A DNA stretch of 64,000 nucleotides from Eonycteris spelaea (taxonomy: Eukaryota; Chordata; Mammalia; Chiroptera; Pteropodidae). The notes under the pieces were generated by a model. That model made no database searches. It saw only the letters and a list, made by a program, of their open reading frames with translations, and had not been told where the DNA came from. Location: contig PUFA01000092.1 in NCBI GenBank assembly GCA_003508835.1, positions 682,001-746,000 of the forward strand, in the 5' to 3' direction. A program made the translations under genes and the position numbers. Positions 46,255-57,054 of the stretch are shown piece after piece. The stretch's first letter is position 1. Every line of letters begins with the position of its first letter.

Positions 46255-47114
46255 ATCATGACATATGTCCTGCTGACAGACTTTGTGCAGCTGTCAATCT
46301 GTCCAAATGGGCTGTATTTTGCTTAAAACATGACTTTCCTTGTTTATCTCTCCATCCCCAAATGCATAATAAGCATGCCTGCCTGACTTTTGCTTCAATT
46401 GATGCGGAAGAGTTTTGGTTTAGGAGACGACAATTTAAATTGGAAGAACAAGAAGCTATGGTTACAATTATGGCTTTGATTTGTCATGCTATAATCGTAG
46501 CATGGGGCAAAATATTAAGCACACATGGTGATATCAATGTTTCCAAAGCCTTAGTAGACAGAATGGGGCATACGTATGTGTGTGTAATTTTTAAAAATGA
46601 TCTTTGCCTTTTGTTTTTGACATTTTATACAATAAAAATGGGTGTTTGAAGCATAAAAGCATCTGAGCAACAGAGATTGACAATGTTTTTTCTGTGCCCA
46701 TTTATACCCTGAGGACATGATTTGAGTAAGCTATTAACCTTTTTTAAAATCCCATTTCCTCTGCTGTGGAATAAAAGTATCACAGTAGGGTTGATCTCTA
46801 AGCTCAGATTTATAACTCCATAATTCTATTATATTCTATGTTAATATATATAGTAATTTAAGATTTATATTTTCTTTTTGTTTTTTGTAGCATATACACA
46901 TTCATGTCTATCATGTGCACATTCATGTCTATCAAGCATATTTATTAGTGGGGTTTAGTAAAGGAGAATAATGGGCTGGACGTATAGAGAATGACAACCA
47001 GGCCAGGCCCCACCTAATAGTCCTTGGGAGAACAAGGGTCATCCTTCTGCTCTCAAGGAACTCACTGAAAGATATTCAGGTGCCCAAACTGAGTGAGGGG
47101 AAATGTTCTGGACT
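46255..47114. other. Unassigned sequence with a 95-codon open frame
   Basis: The plus-strand frame 46362-46649 (starting MHNKHACLTFASIDAEEF) has no recognised domain, no Kozak or splice support and no neighbouring exon. The tract 46390-46580 keeps several CpGs for this window (for example near 46403, 46428, 46497, 46572) and is not a repeat I know. Further right is a 21-bp tandem duplication at 46897-46934. Confidence 0.45.
46897..46934. repeat. 21-bp spaced tandem duplication of CACATTCATGTCTATCA
   Basis: CACATTCATGTCTATCA occurs at 46897-46913 and again at 46918-46934, separated by TGTG. Confidence 0.9.
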
Positions 47115-47490
47115 GGCTTTGAGGGAAGTCTAATAGCTCAGGCAGCTACAACCAAATACAGTGGACTGAGTGGCTTAACACATTTATTTCTCATGGTTCT
47201 GGAGCCAGAAAGTCCAAGATCAAAATGCTGGCAGATTTGGTTCCTGGTGAGCGCTCTCGTTCTGGCTGGCAGACAGCTTCTACTTACTGGGTGCTCACAT
47301 AGTGGAGAGAAAACTGTGATTTCTCCTCCTCTCCTTCTAAGGGCCTTAATTCCATCTTGGGGCCCTAACCTCATGACCTCATCTAAATCTAAAACCCTCC
47401 CAAATGCCCTGTTTTCAAATGCCATCACATGAAATCAAGGGCTTCAACATAAGCATTTTAGGGGGGACACAAGCATTCAGTCCATAACTC
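47115..47490 (-). mobile_element. MaLR LTR (MST/MLT1-type)
   Basis: The plus strand is the reverse complement of this LTR group: GCAGCTACAACCAAATACAG, TGGACTGAGTGGCTTAACAC, GGTTCTGGAGCCAGAAAGTC, CAAGATCAAAATGCTGGCAG, ACCTCATGACCTCATCTAAA and GGGGGGACACAAGCATTCAG. The last block is the antisense of the conserved LTR start ('ttgtgtccccccaaaattcatatgttgaa'). Frames at 47103-47432 on both strands are shadows. Confidence 0.85.
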
Positions 47491-50099
47491 TCCATGATCA
47501 CTTCCTTTGGATGAATCTGAGTCCCAGGGTCAGGGGGTTGTAATTAAGACAAACAAAAGCCAAGTTACTGAGGAAGTTTTGTGAGAAGTCAAGAGTCCAG
47601 GGTGGAGCTGCTAAAACTTTTGTACAGATGGCAGTAAGGATGATTCAGCAGGTAGATTCTCCAGCAGGGCCGGCTAGCTCCCTAAAATATAGAGATTATG
47701 TTGCTTTAGGACAGTGACCAGTGAGTCAAGAGACCCAGTAGAAATGCAGAAGCAAACCGTAGTTCTGAGACTGCCTTCGTCTTTCCCACTTTGAGCCAGA
47801 ACTAAGCAAGAAAGAGGCTCAACTCTCCAACATGTGTGTAGCACTAGTAGGCAAAGTAAAAAGAAAAGCACAGTTATTTTTGATCAACTTTTTAATTAAC
47901 TTATTTGATTTTTCTCCTGCTTTCTTATTCATCTGTTCTGGTAGTACTTAGGGACTATTGATGATAAAACAGGGATAATTTTAAGGCTGCTTCCAGCTCT
48001 AGCTTTCTATATTTTTAAATATAGATAGAATTTAATACAAGTGAAAAGGAATGATAGGGGAACAGTTGTGCCAGCATAATTAAATGTACTAAGCTGTGAA
48101 ATTTTCTCTTTACAAGGGGGCAGAGTAATGAGAGAGGTGAGTTAAAGTAAGATTGTGCCTAAGAGAGTAGCCTTGTATAGAGTATATACAATAGCTGATA
48201 GTTCTTTATTTCTATATTCAGCAAAATGTACTTATTTAAAATATGAGTTTTAAAATACTTTTTTTTTTTTAAATAAAGCTCTGATTTATGTTCTTATCAT
48301 TTCGGAAGGAAAAAAAAACAAGTCATATGCTATGCCTGTGGTGTGGATGTCTTTAAAACTAAAGAAAATAAACAGACTTGTAGAAGATTAAAAACTTAAA
48401 AACTCACTTTCCCCATAACAATACAGCATCCTTGTATTTTTATTTTTGGTCTCATGTTTGACTTGATTTGTGATTTACCATTTTTTTTTTTTTACAGACT
48501 TTAGATGTCCTGCCTGGACACCCAGAGTTGTTACCTTTCCTATAGTCAGCAAGTAAAATGTTATTTAAAGCCCACATTTTGCTTTTAAATGTTACCTAGT
48601 AGTTTCATTTCTCCAGAGGTCAAATTTCAACCCAACTCTTTAGACTAACAGGACTGGAAACCTTTTAGCAAGTTCTGTTTCTGTTTCTGTCTCCTGAGAA
48701 AGTTATCTCTGCAGCCTGAGGTTTAGCATCCGTGTACCTCCTCACATATTATATATTACTTATGAAACATCCAGAAATCTAAAATGCCTCATAGATGGAA
48801 AACATGGGATGGATGAAAAACCCTAGATATCTGCATCCAAATATTTAATGTTTCTCCATTCATAAAATGAAAATTTAGAAATTAAAACTTGGAATCAGAT
48901 GTTTAAAAGTGAATTAGAACAATGGCTAAAAATTAATCATGAAAGTTCAGAACCAGTATTGAAAACCTGTGCTATAGTGTGTGTGTATATATATATATAC
49001 ACACACACAATATATATATGTGTGTGTGTGTGTATATATATATATATTTAAGTGTGCTTTTGAAATGATTGGATTATTTTTCTGGTCATCTTACATCTCT
49101 TCTGATACAATATAGTCCTATATTTTTGTCACATTAGGTCAAAACTCAATTTGTTATTGCTAGCTAGCTCTTTAGTGATTAAAATACTGGCTATAAAATA
49201 CTGAGTTCATATCTACTCATATCTACTCATGGTTGAATACGTACTTCAATGTGATATATCCTACTCAGCATATCGCATAGCGTGACCTGAGGGTAAGCCC
49301 TGAGAAAGTTAATCATGTTTATGATTGGAAATGGGATTAGTATTTTAAATTATTTCAAAAGTTATATTTTTTTTTTTAAAGACATAATTCTATTTTATTG
49401 CCTGTCTTTATTTAGGTATGTTCTTTAAAATTTTATTTATCTTCAGAATTCTTTACTTGAGAAAAGATTTCAAAATTACTGTCTTACTTTAGAGGGAAGA
49501 GAACAATATGCTGATAAGTAATTGTATGTTTTTGTTTTCTTCTCTAGTAAAATACTTAATCAGATATTTCTACCTCCCTCTATGATTTATTATGATGATT
49601 ACTTATGCTGTTACAGTAGGAGTTAGATTGGCTACTAATATTACTACAGAAGAGATGTCTATTTTAAATTTAACTTTTATGAATATGTATAAAATAATAC
49701 ATATTCATAACCAATATATAGTATTTTGTAGCAATTTTAAATTCCCAGTATCTGTTTTATGCCCTTCCTTAGTTACCTGATTTTTCTTTTTTCAGTTACA
49801 CTCATTTAAGTTTGTGCATGTTATTGTAAACTTTTTTGTTCAAAGTCTGTGTTCTCAAATTATTTATGTATTTAACTATTTTGTTTTTAATTTACTTATT
49901 TACTCAGCTATCTTTATTCATTCCTTCTTCTTCCTTTCCTTACATTTTTGTATTATATTTTGTTTCCTATCTCCTGGCATTTTTAATGGAAAAAATGTGA
50001 ATTTAAGGCTGTGAATTTGATATTGAGAAAATCTTTTACTTTACATTCTTTTTATATAAAGTATTTTGAATAATTATTTTCAAAATATTCTATAATATT
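47491..50099. other. Mostly unassigned sequence
   Basis: No confident interspersed repeat was found except a possible MIR tail at 47940-48010 (GGCTGCTTCCAGCTCTAGCT). T-runs occur near 48260 and 48482. A symmetrical dinucleotide block is listed separately. Confidence 0.45.
48977..49048. repeat. (GT)(TA)(CA)(TA)(GT)(TA) alternating dinucleotide block
   Basis: GT, TA, CA, TA, GT and TA runs follow each other without other sequence. The GT and CA arms around the first TA core are complementary, so the block can fold back. Confidence 0.95.
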
Positions 50100-50514
50100 T
50101 AGAATCCTGTTTCCTCCAAAGTTTTTTGTATAGAATTTCATTAATTTTTGAAATTTAATTTCCATGTATTAGTTCTTAATATTCTAATTTATTTTTACCT
50201 ACTTGTTCTATATACTACTGCTTTGTTTCTATTGATATTTCCTGTATTTCTAAATCTTTTTGTTCAATTTTAACATTGTATTATCCATAAAATTTGATCA
50301 CTATTGTAGACATATTTACAGATTTTATATAAAATAATATTTTACACATCTCATCCTTGTTTATTTTCCGTGGATTATAATTGACCAGAAATTTTTCTTG
50401 AAATACTTATTTTACTTTATTGTGTATTATCTTCACACGTCTTTTTACAATCTCTTAAACTTTCCATATAACCTATTTTAGATGTGCCTGTTTTAAAAAA
50501 GATATGGTTAGGTT

Positions 50515-50556
<42 letters not shown>

Positions 50557-51250
50557 TTGACCTAATCTAAGAGGCTTTATCTTTTGGTAGGAAATAAAAC
50601 ATTTTAATATATATTGTGGTAACAGATTTATCAATTTTTTACTTATATCAACTTATTCATGATATTTACTATCTCCTTGTTACCTATGTTTTATATTTCT
50701 TTTTGAGGTAAGGTTTTTCTTTATTTTAAAAAGTTTTCCAATAGTAATGTAGAAGAAATTAACTCATTTCTATTTGTTACTCATGTTCGAAAAATGTACT
50801 AATCTTTTGCTTATTATCTGACTCTTATTTTCATTAGTTGAGGCTATTGCTATCCTTGTATTTCTCTGTTTCCTATTCTTGTTAGTCCAAACTCACATTT
50901 CAAATAAGGTTTTTAGTTAAATTATTGGGTTTTGCAATTTATTTCTTTTCTTCCAATATTTTTAAAGCATTTGAATAATTTTGTAATTATAGTTAGAGAA
51001 ACTATTTAAATTCCATGATTAAGTGGTTGTAATGGTCAGTTCATCTTTGAGAAATGTTTTCGCTTGGGCTCACAGGTAGAACATTATCTTAGTTTTTATC
51101 TATCTGATAATGCTTACCCTTTTCTCAAAAATTTTTTTTAAAAACAATTTCTGAGTTAAAATAAAATTCTTGGTTTATAAACATTTTCACTCAAACTCTA
51201 GTCCTTGGTCTATCGGGTTCAATTTTTTTATGTGTTGAGGAAGAAATAAA
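50100..51250 (-). mobile_element. Very old L1 (HAL1/L1M-like) fragment
   Basis: On the plus strand TAGATGTGCCTGTTTTAAAA, GACCTAATCTAAGAGGCTTT, ATCTTTTGGTAGGAAATAAA and the ORF1-like TCTATCTGATAATGCTTACC, AAATAAAATTCTTGGTTTAT resemble reverse-complement L1 around the ORF1/endonuclease junction. The copy is split by a (GTT)n expansion at 50515-50556. Divergence is high, and the limits are uncertain. Confidence 0.55.
50515..50556. repeat. (GTT)n trinucleotide repeat
   Basis: About 14 uninterrupted GTT/TTG units inside the old L1 fragment. Confidence 0.97.
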
Positions 51251-51574
51251 GAACAGCTTAAATTTTTAAAAAATAACTATCATTTGCATTTTTCTGGCTT
51301 GTGTACCTATATTTCTTATTTTCTGCAAAATAATAATGAAAAATAATAATGGGGTACTGAATAGACTATAAACTCTAACACTGTGATAGAGAATCAAATT
51401 ATTTTCATCCAAGTTGTGAAATCTTATTCTACAGAAAATAAAAGATAAGTCAAAAAGGAGGAAAATGTATAACTGAGCAGAATGGTTGTAGCTAGATGAC
51501 CTTTATTACAAGTTTGAAAATATATTAAGTTAGTTCAAGAATGAAAAAACAAATCTGAATTTTTTGAAATTTAT

Positions 51575-51790
51575 TTGTGCACTCTGGAGTGCAACAAGTA
51601 TTGACTCACATGTGCTAGGCTGTGTGCCAGGTGCTGGGTAGATATTTGCTTTCTCAGAAAGTTAATGTAATAGAGGGAAAAACATCTACAAACAAGTGTT
51701 AAAAAAAAAAAAAAGTGTTGTCAGTGTGATGACGAAAGCCTATTGAAGATATTATTAGACCAAAAAGGAAAGAATGTGGTTATTTCTGAA
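51575..51790 (-). mobile_element. LINE-2 3' end fragment
   Basis: GCAACAAGTATTGACTCACA, TGTGCTAGGCTGTGTGCCAG and GTGCTGGGTAGATATTTGCT match the reverse complement of the L2 end ('caacaaatatttattgagcacctactatgtgccaggcactg...ctgggatac'). An A14 run at about 51701-51714 interrupts it. The right limit is soft. Confidence 0.6.
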
Positions 51791-52328
51791 CCAGCAGGTC
51801 ATAGGTCTCAGCGACACTAGCACTAGTCCCATCTTCTTAAGAGAAATGTTGCTCTTGATGAAGCCCAATGCTTCAAAATGAAACCAGGAAACTTTGGTCT
51901 CTACAGATTTAGACAGAACAATACCATGGTTGAGGGATTGGATGACACAATTGGGAAAAACATGTTTTCTTTTTGTTGCTGTTGTTGGTAACAAGTTGTA
52001 TCCAAATTTCAAAAAGCACAGATGGAAGGAAGGATTTGGGTCTGCCATATGAAACCACAAATAAAATATTTTTTAAATGTTTGTTTTGATGTAACTTTTT
52101 ACTTGATTTTTTATTGTAAAAGTCACCCAGTTGTAAGAAAATGTTTATTGGAATTATTAGCGAGAGGAGAAAATGTCTCATTTACGTGTTTTTTAGTGAA
52201 AAAGAACTCAAATGAACAACTAGTGAAAGAGCACACATAACAAAAGGGAGGACGGGTAGACAGACTCTATCCTCCTAAAAGTATTTTTTAAATGTACAAA
52301 TTAAGATATAATAATTTAAATATTAAAA

Positions 52329-52363
<35 letters not shown>

Positions 52364-53399
52364 TATAAACATTATTCCCAATGAACTGGTCCCAAAATTA
52401 AATCACATGTAAGCATCAGTCCCTTTGCTCCATCTCCTCCCTCCTCCAGCCCTTCCCGCCAGTGATTAAGTGCTTCCATGTATCCGTGATCTTCATTCCT
52501 GGCTGTTCATTCCTAAGACCTGAAACATTTTGTAAACATTGGAGCCTGATCTCTGTCCCACTTCCATAAAACAAACAAATGAAAAAGATGCTAATTTAAC
52601 AGATCTGCTCTGGGGCCTAACATTGGTATTAAAATTGTTCTTACACTAGAGAATATAAAGTATACTTAAAATATTCATGTAGGCAACAGCGTCTTAAATT
52701 CCCTTTTTTATATCACTTCTCATTCATTGAAATAATATTATTTAGGTCACTACAAATTTTAGGAGAAATTGGCTTAGAATTGATTTTTGTGCCAGTTTCT
52801 ATGATGAACTTATTTACAATAAATAATATTTTGAATTTATTTTTTGACTTTAAAAAACATGTTCAGTGTTTTATTGGAGCAGCAGGTACTTTCCTAGCAG
52901 GTATTAACTATTGAACAATGGTTTCACTCTATTTGACCCCCATATCACCCTTTTATTCTCTCTTCCTCTGTCTTATTGTCTCTTATTTCAAAAGTTACCA
53001 ATGAAGAAATAAACTAATTATACATAATTACCTAATTATAAATCTTTTAACTGATCATTGTTTTGATATATTTTGGATTAAGCTCCAATTAAATTTTACT
53101 TTTGAAACTATAGGAAATATCTAGGAAAAACAAAAATAAAAGCAAATTCTATACAAGTTCTAGTATTTCTAAAGGTTATCTACAGAAACCTAGAAATCAA
53201 ATAAACTAATTTATCCTTTTTATCCATTATGACTATATTTATTTATCAAATATAGCAAAGAAAAAAGTTTATATATCAGAAAAATTTTGTTTAGTTTCTA
53301 TACTGACTCTTTCAAGCCCTGTCATGTGTTTGTTTGGAGGCAAAATAATGACATGGAATATGAAAATTTCAGTCAGTGATTTAATAGCACTCAAAGTAG
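51791..53399. other. Unassigned sequence
   Basis: No confident repeat. It contains an (ATT)n run at 52329-52358. Overlapping minus-strand frames (51755-52181) have no recognised domain. Confidence 0.5.
52329..52358. repeat. (ATT)n trinucleotide repeat
   Basis: Nine to ten ATT units. Confidence 0.95.
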
Positions 53400-53590
53400 A
53401 TAAATGATAACATTTATTACATAGCTAACATGCACACGACATTTCTGTAACAAGTATTTATTAAAACAAATCTAAGATGTTATTTTTGCCTCTACTTTAT
53501 AGAAGATCGGTTTTGCAGAGTAATTTTCCCAAGGTTAGTTAGGTATCAGCTCCCAAGTCAGAATTTTTAGGATCGCTCTAGGTGTAAAAA
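53400..53590 (-). mobile_element. MIR SINE
   Basis: The plus strand reads ATAACATTTATTACATAGCT, TAACAAGTATTTATTAAAAC, CCTCTACTTTATAGAAGATC, TTTTGCAGAGTAATTTTCCC, AAGGTTAGTTAGGTATCAGC and CAAGTCAGAATTTTTAGGAT, the reverse complement of MIR from tail to head. Confidence 0.8.
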
Positions 53591-54789
53591 ACATTCTCTG
53601 TTTCTTGTAATACATTTTCTCCTAGAAAAACAAACAAGCAAGGACAATAGTCATGGAGGAAATAGGAGGTGATACAAAAGACTGAATCAGCCAACTGCAA
53701 TTTTTCCTAGAATTGACCCCAGATGCAGGTAAAATTCAGAGTTTCTATCAAAGTAGTATTTTAGATTTAGATGGTAAAACTGCATGCAAAATCAAATAAG
53801 TTCGGTTGATTCCCTTTTTCTACTAATTTAGATAAGGGTATTTCTGGCTTTCTACACTCAATTTATCATCTGCTAAAGGCATTAAGAGCACAATATTATT
53901 TTTTACTTATGGATTATTATTAATGGAAATATCCCATTATTTCACAATGATTCTGTTCTTTACCCTAATATTTAAATGCCAGATCAATCCCAGTAATGGA
54001 ATCATTGGCTGATGAAAAAAATTGCTTAATTATTTTTATACAAATTATTATTTTCCATTGTAATATATGTTACTAAAACAAAAAAGATGATGCATTTAAC
54101 TCTTTTGCAAAACTCATTGTTTATTATGCAAATACATATCTTTCAATTTTGTAAGATATGTATCTTTACAATCTTATTGAAAATCTTATTTGAGTCTCAA
54201 TAATTAAAAACACTTGCTTTATTATTTCTCTGGCCATATATGCATCATTTATTTTTGCCATCATTTTTAAGTGAAAGTAATTTGTTTTCAATAATAATCA
54301 ATGTTTAAAAAGCATTATTTGGTTCTCATTTATGTACTATAATTTTTAATATTCTGATGTACCACTGAATGATAATAAAATATAACACTTTTAAGACAAA
54401 TCCCAACATCAAATATGCTAAATGTAAAAAATATGTATTTTCAAAATGTGGGAAATATAGTGTATTTCTGAATGAGGAATTTTAATAACTGGGTTAAATT
54501 GAGTGAGTTGGCAAAACCTCTAGAGATTTAGTCATTTTTAACATATATCTGGGATTTTTAGAATTGGGGAAAATTCCAAATGGTATGTGTTAAAAAAAAA
54601 AAACCCTCACTTTTTATCTCAATCTATCAAGTGAGAAACATGAAAAATTTTTCACAATTCTTTTTATAACCCTGTTTATTACTTGATAAATAATACACAT
54701 GAAACATGATGCTTGCCCCTCTGCTTCCCACCTCCAAAGATATGGTACATTCTCAGGGAAGCATATATTTATTTGACATGGGTTTTTTA
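53591..54789. other. Unassigned AT-rich sequence
   Basis: No repeat or exon was recognised; only short A-runs. Confidence 0.5.
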
Positions 54790-54965
54790 GCTTTAATTTT
54801 CAAACCATGTATAATGAATATTATATAACTCTTGACTATTACCTCAAAATCAAAGCTTTGTGAAGATATGGACTCTCTGTTAAAAACTCCTTTGCCAGTC
54901 CCTAATGCTGTTCTGACAACCAGCAGGTATTTAATACACATTCATTGAATTAATGAATTAACAAG
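54790..54965 (+). mobile_element. LINE-2 extreme 3' end
   Basis: CTTTGTGAAGATATGGACTC, CCAGTCCCTAATGCTGTTCT, GACAACCAGCAGGTATTTAA and CATTCATTGAATTAATGAAT correspond to the L2 end ('agggcagggactttgtc', 'cagtgcctggcacatagtaggtattcaataaatatttgttgaatgaa'). Confidence 0.65.
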
Positions 54966-56594
54966 GACAAGTTGTTTTCTTTTGTGATGATTCATAACAC
55001 ATCTTATTTTTAATAGAAACATAAAAGGAGCATTAGAAAGAGAGAGCAAAAACGAGTACAAATAGAGACAGTAATTTATCTTTTAAGTCTTGGTCCTCCC
55101 AGTGAGTTATTATGTGACATTATAAAATCTCCGTTGTATTTTCTTCTCTATATATTAGGTGTCAATGTTGTTTAGTATTTGATGGTACTTTCTCTTTTCC
55201 GCATGCGTTGCGAATATTTTCTCCTAATCTAATCACTTTGGGCTTTATATAATTAAGCGGTCTCTTAGCAGGTATAGTGATCTAAGTGTTGATGGTACTT
55301 ACGCCTGATACAGAAAGAACTTAAACTAGAATGGGGCTCCTAAAAAGTCCCCTCCCTCCAAACCCTGTGTTAACACATCTTTATTGAAATTCTCTCTGTT
55401 CAAGTAACTGATATGGTTTCTGTCTCCTGACTGACACAATGAATAAATTATACACAAACTACATTGGCAACAATTCCTACATCACAAAATTCTATTGGAA
55501 TGATCACTAGGGTGTTCTTAATTCTTTATTTCTATATTTACAATGAAGTATTAAAACCATACATGAAGAAAATGAAAATATAGGCTACTATAATGGTTAA
55601 TTGTTTGCTAAAATGTATATAGTACTTGTATATATATTTTTTCTCTATCACTCTTATGGGCTCAAAATGTGTTCATTTTCCAAAGAATATTAAGAAAAGC
55701 AAAATACTCTCTGGATTAACCATTCTCAAGTGTTTTAACATTTTTCACACATGCTTCCTCTACCCTCTTCCAATTTTACTACTGTATACCTTGACTAAAG
55801 TGCTACTTGATCATTGGTGTCTGTGTGTATATGTTTGTTCAATAGTGGCAACGGGCAAATGGAACAGAACAGTGAACCACCGCCCCTACCTCATCTTCCC
55901 TGGCCCCATCAACTGCTTCGTGGGCTCCTCCTGGTTGCTAAGCAGATTTGCCCAGGAAAACCACTCAACAAAAAAACTGCATACTTCCTCTGGGCCAAAA
56001 ATATGGAGTTTTTTCCCCCCAAATAATATAGTATTTATCTTATATACTTATATATTCTTCATTTTTGTCATTGTTCATATATAAATTTAATACCTTTAGG
56101 AATCATAAGTTGAATAACATCTCCAAGTATTTTTTTTCATCTAAACTAGACATACCCTATTTGATCATTATATTCAAGATTATAAGGCCACAGTGTGAAA
56201 AATTAGTAAACAAATCTCATTAAAATTTTACTTTATTAATTGTTTTGGTATACATGTAATTTTGGGGTGCTTAGGAAGAACATTAAATCATATTTATCTT
56301 GCTTTGAAGACTATAAAAAGTTGAGACTATCTGTTCATTTGTATTTCATTATTTGCTTGTAATATGTGATTATATTTGTTTTATTAGGGACATTTTGAGA
56401 GAACTCGAAGTTGTTAACTGAACACCATAAAAACATTGAATCAAACCAGCCTGATTGTGAAAGACTGGGTGTTACCGGCTTCCAAATAATCATCATTTGT
56501 TATATATTCAAATGTCTATAATTCAAGTCAAGTAAATTTTGCAGCTGTCTGATACTTCTTAAGCAAGAGTAGTCAAAGTCAAAGTTTTACCACC
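54966..56594. other. Unassigned sequence with a GC-rich island
   Basis: AT-rich DNA without a named repeat. A sharp GC-rich block lies at about 55845-55970 inside the longest open frame of the window (plus 55626-56084, 152 codons). The frame has no domain I recognise, and its outer parts are low-complexity AT-rich sequence, so I do not call a gene. Three CpGs persist in the island. Confidence 0.45.
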
Positions 56595-57045
56595 ATCTTC
56601 ATCAGTCTTTTTTTGCTACTATACTAAAGTACCATAAAAGTAATGGCTTAAAATGACACAAATTTCTTCTTTTATGGTTCCGTAAGGCAGAAATGTGACA
56701 TGGGTCCAACTGGACTAAAATCTAGGTGTCAACAGCCCTGTGTTCCTTCCTGGAAGCTCTCAGGGAGAATTTTTAATTCGCCTGTTCCAGCTTCTAGAGT
56801 CTGCCCACACTCCTGGCCTCTTGAATCCCTTCCTCCATCTTCAAAGCCAGCGACATTGTATCTCCTTGCATCTCATCCATCTTGTATTGTAACATCTCTT
56901 TGTAATCAGAGTCAGAAAAATCCTCTGCTTTTAAAGATGTGCAATCATATTGGGACTACTGAATAATCCGGAATAATCATCCTGTTTCAATGTCCTCAAC
57001 CTTAATCATATCTGTAAAGTCTCCTATGCCATATAAGGTAACATA
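56595..57045 (-). mobile_element. MaLR LTR (MLT1-type)
   Basis: The plus strand shows AAAGTAATGGCTTAAAATGA, CACAAATTTCTTCTTTTATG, AAATCTAGGTGTCAACAGCC, CTGTGTTCCTTCCTGGAAGC, CTCCATCTTCAAAGCCAGCG, AATCCGGAATAATCATCCTG and CTATGCCATATAAGGTAACA. This is a reverse-complement MLT1-type LTR. It is the same broad type as 13281-13747. The frame 56700-56966 is a shadow. It abuts the old L1 that starts at about 57055. Confidence 0.85.
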
Positions 57046-57054
57046 TTCATATTA

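Noticed and set aside
47103..47432. Overlapping 96- and 109-codon frames on both strands
   Set aside because: Both fall inside an MST/MLT1-type LTR.
55626..56084. 152-codon plus-strand frame as a gene
   Set aside because: No recognised domain, AT-rich low-complexity ends, no splice or promoter evidence; only its GC-rich core is kept as a finding.
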